From positions 5,956,191 through 6,020,190 of the forward strand of contig OZ024789.1 in the NCBI GenBank assembly GCA_964017065.1: a DNA stretch of 64,000 nucleotides, in the 5' to 3' direction. This document shows positions 44,910-57,100 of this stretch, piece by piece (the first letter of the stretch is position 1; each line of letters begins with the position of its first letter). A program made the position numbers and the translations under genes. The stretch is from Haliclona indistincta. Lineage: Eukaryota > Porifera > Demospongiae > Haplosclerida > Chalinidae. The notes beneath the pieces were generated by a model. It did not search any database and was not told where the DNA came from. It saw nothing but the letters and a program-made list of their open reading frames with translations.

Positions 44910-47900
44910 ATGGGTGGAGTTCACCAGTCGTCACAGGACAAGCTCCTCCTCCATGTTCTAGATTCACACTAACAACAGTTGGAGAGAAGAGGGCTACTAT
45001 GTTTGGTGGTGTCACTCAATCAAGCTACTGATGATGTGTATATTGTAGATCTAGGGAGACATTCTGTGGTGAGTGTAATAAGCTAGTACAGCATTTGTAC
45101 TATAAGGCACTAATCTTTGAGCATACACAAATAAAACATTTGTGACTTTGGCACATTAGTGCCTGCAAGGTGATGTTTTGTACTCAAGAAATAAAATGAA
45201 GAGGTTTGATTACTTCTTGCAAGGAAGATTTGAGTGTAAAACGTCACCTTGCAATCACTAATGTGTGAAGTCACTGGTAAATTTTATTCACACAAATGAG
45301 CATGATCAAAGACTTAATAGTATTTTAACGCATTAGTGCTCCATCCTGTATGGTCTATGCTCTACGGTTTACACTTTACCCTTGCAGGGAGTAATAAAAC
45401 CGTTGTACCAAATAGCTGGAAATGTTGGCGGGAAAATTGTCGCAAAAATTCCATACTATCCATTCATTAATGTCTTATTTTGGTGTAGACCATTTGCAAA
45501 AATATATTATTACTATTTTGTTTCGCTGTAAAACTGATTAAGTAGTCCATGCACTCATGTGTAGTATAATGCCAGGGCATCTATATTACCCTATTGTCGA
45601 AGTTCATGATATCTTTGTCTTTCCAGAACTGGAGCAAGGTCAAGAAGCCAGTTAGTCAGTCTGTTGAATGGCCCGAGGAGAGATATGCCCATGCTGCAGC
45701 TCATATTACTGGTCCTATGTTTGTGATGATCGGAGGATATGGTGATTATATTGGCCCCACATTGAATGGTGTGTGGTTGTGTGACACTTACGAGTGGAGC
45801 AAGGTGTTTATTATTTGGTATATGCATAATAATCATAATCTCACTATGTACATCAAAACGAAATTATAGTTGCACCATTACGTTTTGAAATAGTGTGCTT
45901 TGTATTCCTCATTCTAAAATGAGCGTACGGTACTTTTTCAAAGCTCTCAGCTGGTCTTGCGCATTATACCGTTGATTACTCTGTCTAAATCTCAAAGAAA
46001 CTATTCAGTTTGCATGCAGCTGATGTATAGTCAGCTATGTAAACTGCTAACCTGAAGACAGGCTAGACTGCAAAATGGGCTATAGGCATGACCTATTATA
46101 TAGTTGCTTTTAAGAAGATGTCTAAGCATCCTAAAGCTGTACATTCTGCAGTACAAATCAACTTTCCTTATCTAGGCAGCTAAATAATATTATAGACCTC
46201 CTCAGATCAGAAAGCCATCAAACGTAAGCCTCGAGTATGAAAGTGTCACCTTGCAAGCCATTGTTGTGCTAATTAAATTTATACCAGGCTAAACCAACAT
46301 GTAGAAGTGAGCGCTGATCTCTGTAGCGCAACAGACAGAGAATATTATCTTAAACTTTGAGCATGCGTCGAGTTGATAGTCAGGCTAGTTAACATAGGCA
46401 GTTAGCTATAATTGTTATATTGTGTTAATGTGGTGTTGTGTTGTTATTATGATATTTATAGTTGCCAACACAACCTCATTCGGTGACGCAACGATACAAT
46501 CACTCTGTGTCAGTGTTTCTCCAAGGAGCCCACTGTGTCTGGGTACTAGTGTTCGGAGGACTTGGTTTCAAGGCTGACACTTGTATTATCGAGCTAAGTA
46601 AGCATATGCAGTGTGTGTTCATGCTATACAACACCTGATGTATATACATACTGACAGTGGTGGACTAAACATAACAATTTAATTCATCACTCTCCTCCAT
46701 ACAGTCCAATACACTAGTGGGCAGTGGTGTGTTGATAGAGTGATGGATGGAGAGATACTGAACAACACAGAGTACCAGAAGATACTGAGAGAGGCCAGGA
46801 TAAAGGGATTACTAGGAAGCCGAGCAAAGGCAATGATGGAGGAGCTGATGATAGTATTAAACTATCAAGGAAGACATCTACAGCAACAGGTTAATGTCAT
46901 GATCTAGATATTAGGGTTGAACGGGAAAACAAGATGGCGGCTACATACAATGTATTAGCGTTCAAACGCTGATATTCGCCTCGTGATGAATTCTATACAT
47001 CCAAAGACACTTAGATCTGCTCACTGGCGTTACCCCATTTTACAGTAGCAAGGAGATTGCTCGAAATTGTTACCAAAGTGACGAACCTAGAAACGGTGAA
47101 AATCGACTTTCGTCATCTTCTTCTTTCTTCCACTCGCCTAGCGCCTTTACGCGAGTGGTGCCGAGACCAAAACACCCACGAACAGTTGTGAAATTCTCCT
47201 GGCAGGTGCCTTTTGAACATTGTTTTTAGCGAAATGGCGATCTAAATTCCGTGAGTTCTCGATCGTGAGTCCATTGTCAGCTAAGTGCTAGACGCCATTA
47301 TTGCGATTGCACAATACGCACGTGACCAAGCACTAGCTTGAGTATCGTCCCGCCGTATGGATGACGAAGAACACATATTTGTCTGGAGTCTTCGAAGAAC
47401 GGTAAGCTCGAGTAGGATTACCATTCTGCATGCGATTGCGTGGCTCAGATCAGATCAATGTAATGGCTCAACCGCAATGCTCCGAATTATCAGAGATGAG
47501 GTCTGGAGTGCTTTCTACATCGTGAAGTGGAAATTATAGGCTCGGCCATTGCTCTCTCCGTGCACAGCTGTCCACAAACGGCAACTACATGATAGGTGTG
47601 GCTGCTCTCAGTGGAAGGTGTATGCTATGCTGAGGAGCCAACATTTCTAAAGGCACTATGAACTGGATTGGATAGGTTGCATATTCGTAAAACACGTTGC
47701 TTGAACTTTCAATTGATATCAAATTCGTTTAATTCTTCCTAGCCAAGAGTGCACAAATCGTCAAGTATACAGTATCGTATCGTATTTTTGCTAAGATTCA
47801 CTTGCAAGCGTAACTACCGTATAGCGGGAAATTTTCGCTATACAGAAATTGCATTGCTAAAGAGATGAGCCTGAAACCGGTTAAAGTGTACTTTGTCATC

Positions 47901-48152
47901 TTGACGAAAGTGCATTTTACCGATACTAATCTTTGGCAGCGGACCTATAGCTCCTTTCTGCGAGCAGTGCCCTAAAGATAACACGAACAGTCGTGAAATT
48001 GTCCTGGCAAGTCAGTGCCGTTTGAACTTCATTTTTAGCAAAACAGCGATATAAATCCCAAAGTTTCCAGATCACAATCCTTTTTCAGTTAAATGTTAGA
48101 CGCCATCAAAGATTGCACAATACGAGTCACTCGATTAGGACTATATTAATCA

Positions 48153-48183
<31 letters not shown>

Positions 48184-51100
48184 TTGCTGTATATTGGAGT
48201 CTGTTATCTTCAAAGAACTGGTCAGTAACTATTTGTGGTAGGATCATCTCTCTATTGCTTGCTAGGCAGCGGTAGTAATAGACCTGGAAAATGTCTGCAG
48301 AAGTGGGTGGGGCTCGTACGTACGGAACTAGAGGCTAGATCCAGTCTGGAGTGTTCAGAAACAGCTCAGAAACTAAGCTTGTGTAGTATCATCACTCTGC
48401 ATCCAACTAACAGTGGTACAGAAATCTCAGCAAGAGTAGAGGGTGGCAGGTATACATGCCAGGGAGCTGTAGTTTCATGCAGATTTCATAGGTCATGAAC
48501 TCTTGCTTAGATGTATACATGTACAAGCATTTGGGTTAAAATTTCAAAAAGCATTAGCAACAGAGTGAAACTATAAAGGCTCAGCTGTACACGCTTAATT
48601 GAACTGCATCAAAATATGAAAACTCACTGAAAATATTATTAATATTAAAGAAAAAAGGACACAAACAAGAAAATTAAAAATATTTCTAGCAAAATCAAAA
48701 GGATGTAGGCATAGTTGATTAGAAATCTGCCACTAGCCCACAATGTAAACTGACAAGGAGGTAACACGATTGACTGGCTAATAGACCATGTATCATGGGC
48801 CTACATCAGTGGCTGTACATAATTATAACTTCATGCAGGCCGCTTATAGTCAACAGTTAACAAGCCTGTACAGCAGCTACTGAGTCCGTGGGACTTACCT
48901 CCCTGTTGTCTTACATTGTGGGCCAGTGGCAGATTTCTTCATTGCTAATCAATCAACCTACATCCTTTTGATTTCATTTCAAATCTACTTAATTTTCTTG
49001 TTTACAGTACGGACAATCCTACTCAGTAACTAGTCACGTGCGTATTGCGCAATCACTGGACACTTACATGTAGCTCACAACGGATCGTGATCGAGAACCC
49101 GTGAGATTTATATTGCTGCTTCATTAAAAACGAAGTTCAAAGGGCACTTGCTAGAAGAATTTCACAGCTGTTCGTGGATGTTTGTTCTGGGCACTGCTCG
49201 TGTTAAGGCGCTAGGCCTCTTGAAGAAAGAAGAAGAAAAAGAAGTTGCCGACGAAACTCGAATTTCACCGGTTCCAGGTTCGTCACTTTAGCAATGTATT
49301 CGAGCATTCTCTCTGCTATTATAAAGTTGGGCCAATGCCAGAGAGCAGATCCAAGTGTCTTTTGACGTGTAGTACAGTTCACCTCCTAGTGAAAATTTTA
49401 ATATCAGTGTTTGTACGCTAATACGTGTGTAACAAACTCAGAACAATTATCATACAGTATTGACTCTAATTATGAGTGTGTAAGAATTATGATTGATTAT
49501 GATTGATTTTTGGTTCCACCATACAGTGGACTAGCTAGAGCGAACTACGTTACATTTGGAGGTCTCACCGAGATCCAGCTCCACTCTTGCTAGCTACAAG
49601 ACATTTCAACACTGGACTGGAAGGCGCCTTTACAACTTAGTCGCCAATAGCCGGCCTGTGGTACCAGTACGGGAGGGAAACGGTCCGGTCTGGCACGTGG
49701 CTGGGTAAGCTTACTACAGCAGTGCAGACTAGAGGGCCTGTGAGTCAATACCTCGTAACCGTACGAGTACCACTACATTGTGACACAATGGCTGCCGAAG
49801 CGGAACCCATGGAGCTAGAGGAGAGCCGGGAGCTGGAAGCGTATGAATCGCCGCGACGCGTGACGTCGCTGCCGATTCCATTGAACTCGAAGCGCCTCAC
49901 CGTGACGCACCTTCGACGATTGGCAAACTCGATCGGGGTGCCCGTGGACGCGGGTGGTGAGGAGCTACGACAGATGATAGACGGAAAGCTGCTCGAGATG
50001 GGACGAGAACCGCGTAATGTGCAGGTCTTCGTGGGTGCAACGTCACGCGATGAATTCTGCTTGCGGGACATGTCCGGTACCATACTGACGGTCGAGGAAG
50101 ACGGGGGCGTCGACGAGCAATCCTCAGGAGAAGAGGATCTTGACACAGTCTCCACGCTAGCTGAGATGCGAGAGGAATTGGAGAGTGTCAAGCTGCAGAA
50201 TATAACGCTCCGTGATGAGCTAGAGGCTCAGAAGCAGAAGATGAGGGAGATGTGGCGCACAAATTGCCAGGTTTTAACAGAGTATGACGAACTGATGTCC
50301 AAACAAGAATCAGAGATAGCTGGACTTAAGTCTAAGTTGGCCAAGGCCGCTCTCAGTAATCGGTCCTTGTCGCCAGCAAGTGGTTGCAGTAAGGAGGAGG
50401 GGCAGTCTGGTGCGTCGGTCATTGTACGCAGGCCCAGACGAGGCAAGGCTCCACCTGTTGACTCTTTCACTGGAGAAAACCCAGAGGTGCGTCTTGATGA
50501 CTGGCTCCCATCACTACTGCGTGCGTCCACGTGGAATGAGTGGACTGACGATGAACTGCTGTTGCAATTTGCTGGTCATCTACGTGGTCGGGCTCTACAG
50601 GAGTGGGCACTGTTATCCACTACCAGTAAAGAAACCTACTCAGCAGCTGTAGAGAGTTTACGTGCTAGGCTCGACCCAGGAAGTCGCGCATTAGCTGCTC
50701 AGGACTTCCGTCATACTCGCCAAGAAGCTTTAGAGGGTGTGGCTGCCTTTATCAGGAGATTGGAGCGCACTTTCCAGATAGCTTATGGACATGACAGAAT
50801 GTCGACGGAGACTAGGGACACACTACTACATGGTCAGTTGCAGGATGGCCTGCTTTTAGAGTTGATGAACGCGCCTGCTGTGTCCGGAGCACAGTCATAC
50901 AAGGAGTTGTGCCTAGCTGCTCGAAATGAAGAGAAGCGTCTAGCAGAGCTGCGTAAGAGGAGGCACTACCAACAGCCGACCAAAGATGTTCCTAGACCTC
51001 GACCAGATAAGCCTTTGCAGAAAGATAAAAGCACACCTAATGAGCCTTCATCTCCTGACTCAAGGAAGTGTTTCACCTGTCACCAGACTGGGCACCTAGC

Positions 51101-54100
51101 TCGGGATTGCCCAAAGCGTCCAGACTCAAGGGGACGAAAGAACGAGGGAGCTTCTTCCAAGCAGATCACGGCAACAGGTGGTGAAGTTGCTGAGTGGGAG
51201 GTAGACCAGTCGATTTTGAGCATCCTCCTTCCAGAGGCTGATGACGGAGGACTTGTTGACAGGATTCTGGTTCCTGACAAAGGGAGTAAGCCTAGATGTG
51301 CTCATGTGGATATCCAAGGTGTGTCGGCCTGTGGGGTGATTGACAGTGGTTCGGATGTGACCATTATGAGTGGAGAACTGCTGAAGAAGGTAGCGGCAGT
51401 CGCGAAGTTGCACAAGAAGGACTTGAAACCGCCAGATCGCTATCCCCGGAATTATGACCAGCGTCCCTTTAAACTACATGGTCGGATGGACCTCAAAATC
51501 TCCTTTGTCGGGCGCGAGATAGTTACCCCAGTTTATATCAAAATGGATACCAATGAACCGCTTCTCTTGTCAGAAGGTGTGTGTCATCAGTTGGGTATCG
51601 TGCAGTACCATCCTCAAGTTTCAGTGCATCCTCTTAAAGAGAGACAGAGGGTTGCGTCTACTCAAGAGAGCAGCGCTAAATTAGGAGACAGCCAGCCAGG
51701 ACCTACTCTCTCTGAACAATCTGTCAACTCGAACTCAATTTCGACTGTGAAGCTCGTCCGGTCTCTCCGATTACCTCCTGGTCATTGTGCAGTAGTGCCA
51801 GTACAAGTGGAAGGTCATGGTGACCTATGCGGGAGACTGCAACTGCTAGAACCTAACCTGTCTTTTTGTGAGAGATCGCAACTTGAGATACCGCCCACAT
51901 TACTTGAGTGGTCAGCCCAGGAGGACACTGAGCTGATTGTTACCAATGAGTCTGGGTTCACTCAGCAAATTGAAGCTGGTGCTGTTGTCGGGCAGTCTGT
52001 CAACGCTGAGCTTGTGGGAGGACTATCATCTCCTGATACTGAATTTACCGAAGTTGACTTCAAAGTGGAAGAGCCCTACATGGAATTTGGTGAGTCGTCA
52101 TGCCAAGTGTCAGTGATTGCCAGCAAAGACCGCAGAGCTAGATTGCGGGAGATGCTAGATGTATCTGGGTTGCTGAACCAGGAGCAGGAGAGCTTACTGA
52201 AAGATTTCTTAGTTGACCATCATGAGGTTTTCAGCGTTGATCCAGGAGAACGAGGAGAAACAGATTTGGTGCAGATGAACATCGACACTGGTGATGCTTC
52301 TCCATGCCGACAGCAGGCACGCCGTATGCCATTTGCAGTCAGGGAGGAAGTTGCTCAGCAGTTGAAAGACATGCAGCAAAATGGTGTGATTCAGCCCTCT
52401 AGCAGTCCCTGGGCCAGCCCTGTGGTGATGGTTCGCAAGAAAGATGGCACTCATCGTTTTTGTGTGGACTACCGAGCTCTCAATGCTGTTACCAAGCCTG
52501 ACCTGTATCCACTTCCAAGAATAGATGACTTGTTGGACCAGCTAGGTGAGGCCCGCTTCTTTAGTACCCTTGATCTCGCCTCTGGGTACTGGCAAATCCC
52601 TGTTTCTGAAGATGCAATCGAGAAGACAGCTTTTGTTGTTCCTCAAGGATTGTATGAATTTCGAGTGATGCCCTTCGGACTCATGAATGCCCCGTCTGTA
52701 TTTCAACGACTTATGACTCGTGTGTTGATGGGCCTGAATCCTGCTGATGACTCTGACTTTGTTGCTGTTTACATTGACGATGTCCTTATTTTCTCTCGCA
52801 CTTTGGAGGAGCATATTGAGCATTTGAAGTCAGTGATTACCCGATTACAAGAGTCTGGGCTCAAATTGAAGCCAAGTAAGTGTCATTTTCTCAGAGAAGA
52901 AGTAGAGTATCTTGGTCATGTAATCACGCCCCAAGGACTGAAGCCAACCCAGAGGCTGACGGCTGCTGTCGCTGATTTTTCCATCCCGACTAATCTTCAG
53001 GAGTTGCGTCGTTTCCTTGGACTCAGCTCTTACTATCGCCGATTTATTCCACAGTTCGCTCGCATAGCAAAGCCGTTACATGATCTCACTCGTAAGGACA
53101 CACCCTTTCTTTGGGGAGAAGATTGTCAGGCAGCATTTTCTACACTCAAGGAGAAACTCACTCAGGCTCCGGTCTTGAGCTATCCCTGTTTCAGTAAACC
53201 TTTTGTTCTGGAGACGGACGCCAGTGGAGATGGTCTTGGAGCCGTTCTTGCACAAGGACAAGAGGATGGGCAAGTTCACCCTGTCGCTTACGCAAGCAGA
53301 GCTCTGTCACCAGCTGAGTCAAGGTATGCTATCACTGAACTGGAGACCCTAGCAGTTGTATGGGCCATGTCCCACTTCCACTCTCTTCTGTACGGGCATG
53401 ATGTAGTCGTCTACACTGATCATAGTGCTGTGAGTGCTATCCTGGGCACACCGAATCCTAGTGGAAAACATGCTCGATGGTGGACGAAGGTCTACGGGCG
53501 GGGTGTGAATACTGTGAAGATCAAGTATCGACCTGGCAAGTCAAACGCTAATGCTGACGCATTGTCTCGGTCTCCTCATATGTCTGCTCCGGAAGAAGGA
53601 TTGTGCGAAGGTGAAGTGCAAGTGTCTGCTGTTTCCTCAGATATTCAGGAAGAACAACGTAAAGATCCGTCTCTGTTGGAGATAATCAGGTTTCTTGAAG
53701 ATGGTGTCCTGCCTGATGATAATACTCGAGCACGCCGGCTAACTTTGCAGCAAGATCTCTTCACGGTTATGGATCAGACACTGTATCGTCTTGACCCTAA
53801 GCAAGACAATCGGAGGTGTGTTGTAGTACCAACCCAGTTAAAGAAGAGGATAATGGAGGAGACTCATCGGGGACCCATGTCTGCACACTTCTCTGGTCAG
53901 CGACTTTTCAATACGCTAAGGAGGCAGTGGTGGTGGGAAGGTATGTTTTTAGATACTCAAAAGTTTGTTCGTGGTTGCCCTGAATGTGCCATTGTGTCTG
54001 GCGGAGGCAAGGTGGTACGGCCGCCTCTGCACCCCATCCCTGTGTCTCGTCCTTTCCAGATACTTGGTGTAGACGTGATGGATCTGCCCTTGACTACGTC

Positions 54101-57100
54101 TGGAAACAAGCATGTTTTGGTATTTCAGGATTTATTCACTAAGTGGCCCATGGTCTACCCAATACCTGATCAGAAGTCTGACCGCATTGTCAAACTATTG
54201 GTGGAGGAGATTGTTCCTTTCTTCGGAGTCCCTGAAGCACTACTCTCCGATCGAGGGAAGAACTTGTTATCTAATCTTGTGCACGATGTCTGTGATTTGC
54301 TAGGAACTCAGAAACTAAACACTACCTCTTACCACCCACAGTGCGACGGTCTGGTAGAGAGATACAACAGGACCCTGAAGACAGCTTTAAGGAAACATGC
54401 CGCTCGTTTTGGCAATCAATGGGATCGTCTGCTCTCAGGGGTATTGTGGGCTTATCGGAATACGCCTCATGAGTCAACACATGAGAAACCGTCGTACTTA
54501 CTATTCGGATTTGACTGCCGTACACCGACTGAAGCCGCCCTTCTGCCACCCACACCTGTTGAGCAAGTAGAGATGTCAGATTATCGTGAGGAGCTCGTAG
54601 TGTCACTTTCTTCTGCTCGGGAGATTGCTGCCCAGTCTATTCGTGGTGCTCAGAAGAAGTACAAGAAGGCTTATGACAAGAAGACCGCTGAACGGTTGTT
54701 CCGACTAGGTGATTGGGTCCTTGTGAAGTTCCCTGCTGATGAAAGTGGTAAGATGAGGAAATTGTCTCGTCCATGGCACGGACCATACCGTGTGACCAAG
54801 CTCTGTGAACCTGATGTGCGTGTGGAGAAAATCTATAGACCTCAGGATGGACCTGTACTGATACACAAGTCTAGAGTGACTCCCTGCCCTGATGAATTTC
54901 CAGCAGGATACTACTGGTACGGGAATCGTCGGCATTCACCGGGTCGTCCTCCACGTTGGATAGATCGGTTGGAGAAGAGCGTTCTAAATGAACAATCATC
55001 TACAGCACAAGACAGTGAGGAATCGTTACCATGTTTATCTAAGCCGGTTCACTCCGCGTCAAGTCCCAAGATAGAACTCTCTAAGGAAGACCTCTCTACT
55101 GTCGACGTCGCCCCTCAACATCAGTATGCGTTGAGGAGTCGTTCCACTACTTAGTCAAGCTCGGGTCGAGCTTCAATTCGGCGGGGAGTAATGTAACAAA
55201 CTCAGAACAATTATCATACAGTATTGACTCTAATTATGAGTGTGTAAGAATTATGATTGATTATGATTGATTTTTGGTTCCACCATACAGTGGACTAGCT
55301 AGAGCGAACTACGTTACACGTGCGTTGTACCCGCCATCTGGTTTTTTGTTCATCCCTACATGGAGACGCGCTACTGTGCATCCCTATGCCCATGCGTTCC
55401 TAATAACAGTGGTACAAAGTTTCTAAGCAAGAGTGGGTTTTCACAATCAAGAAAATTAGAAAGGATTTAAAATTAGGGAAGTATAGGGATGTATGAAGAA
55501 ATTTCTACTGTTTAAGTCGAATAAATTATGGTAACATGATTCACAGCTGACTACGTACCATGCAACGATAATTATGACTGCACATAACCAGTAAAGTATG
55601 ACTGCACATAACCAGCATCCCTACTTATGTAGGGATGCTGGTCTAGTAACCAGTCAATCGTGTTACCCATAATCATATTCCGTTTTACCTCCATGTTGGT
55701 TTACATTGTGGACCAATGGCAGATTTCCTCATTGTTAATCTACCATTCCTGTAATACATCCTTTTCAGTGATTTTTAGATCCGTTTCAATTTTCTTGTAA
55801 GTCACTAGTACTATTGATGACTGTACTGTTTATAGCTACAGGAGAGTAAGCACACAGTTAAGTCTTATCAAAGGAAGATCAGAGAAGTGGAGGAGGGTAA
55901 GTTAATATACTCATGCACTCGTCATGGTCACTGCATATTCTCTCTTAATATTTCAGTCGTACAAGCTTATGATGTCAGTCTAAGGGCCAAGAAAAAAAGA
56001 GAGCAGGAACTAGTGCAAAAGCTTAATGCTGCTCAGCATAATTCACAGGAGAAAGATCAGAAGTTGTCTAAACTTGAGGATGACATGTATGACATGCAGA
56101 AGAAGATGGGTGTTTGCAAAGATAAATATGAACAGCAACAACAAAAGAGTAGGCAGATTGCATGTTTTAAATGGTCCTGCATTCGTTGTGTGCACACTGT
56201 TTACAGTCGTTCATGAGTATAAGAACAAGCTGACAGCTAATGAGGAGGAACAGCAAGAACTTCTAAGAGTATTGGAACAAACCAAGAGAATGGGCTATGC
56301 TAGAGATCTACAGATCTCAATGTTGGAAAGTGATAGTCAACTGATGCTAGAGAAATGTGAGTTTAGAGCTAGTGGTTAACCAGCTCATCACTGCTAGTGT
56401 AACTGTGTATAGTTGACCAAGTGAAGAGGAGGAACCAGCAGCTGCTAGAAGGTGAGTGATGCTGCCCAGCTCACAGCTGCTGCTAGTAGCTCACTATACT
56501 GTAGCTATCAAACCAAGGTGTGTGGTTGAAGCTGGAGTGCAGGCGAGTTATCTTTCAATAGCACCAGGTTAGCTAGCCATTGACTTAGTCTTCTTCAGTT
56601 AGTGAGCACGATAAATGTATTGTAGACTTCCTGCGTGGTGTTGAAGTGTACAAGGAGACTGTACTAGAGGTTGTGGAAGACAAGTCTCAGAAAGTAGAGT
56701 GGCCTGGCTATGGGTTCTTCATTGAGATCCCTGAAGGTGCCGTTCCTCCTGGAGTGACTGTCAGTGTGGGCGTGAAGGTGATTCTAGCTGGCCAGTTTAA
56801 GTTCCCTGAGAACAGGCAGTTGATCAGTGCCATCTACTGGGTCTCATCCAGCATTGAGTTCATAAAAGAAGTGTCTGTCAACATACAGCATTGCGCTGTT
56901 GTACGCAGTGAGGATCAATGCTCCCAGTTCAAGTTCATCATCGCCAAGTGCTCACAGAGTCAGCTGCCTTACAAATTCCGTGAACGAGAGGGATTGTTCA
57001 GCTCACACACTCAGTATGGAGCCATCAAGCTGAAGCAGTTCTCATTACTAGGAGAAACAGCACCAGAGGATACAGACACACTCAGTACAGCCTTTATGTT

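Larger units (their letters stand above)
49428..55318 (+). mobile_element. Intact Ty3/gypsy LTR retrotransposon
   Basis: 5.9 kb element with LTRs 49428-49554 and 55192-55318, both 127 bp and identical base for base as far as I can read, and a 4 bp CGTG duplication on each side (49424-49427 and 55319-55322). After the 5' LTR comes TTTGGAGGTCTCACCGAGAT, a likely tRNA primer-binding site. Before the 3' LTR a purine-rich GGCGGGGAGTAA is a likely polypurine tract. Identical LTRs plus one open gag-pol frame point to a recent insertion. It sits sense in an intron of the Kelch-ZU5-Death gene. Confidence 0.97.
46913..55351. mobile_element. Large TIR element family GATGGCGGCTAC, split by gypsy element 2
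   Basis: The left end reads AGGGTTGAACGGGAAAACAA then GATGGCGGCTAC. The right end, in inverse at about 55319-55351, reads AGGGATGAACAAAAAACCAG then ATGGCGGGTAC. The inner arms (46950-47340 and, in inverse, 49010-49427) share words such as AGTGTTTGTACGCTAATACG/CGTATTAGCG and AGCGCCTTTACGCGAG. Subtracting the gypsy insertion (49428-55318 plus a 4 bp duplication) leaves about 2.5 kb. No transposase was recognised. A one-ended relative is at 12185-12842. Confidence 0.7.

Noticed and set aside
48235..48498. 87-codon frame in the large TIR element
   Set aside because: No recognisable motif, no splice support and no second copy to compare.
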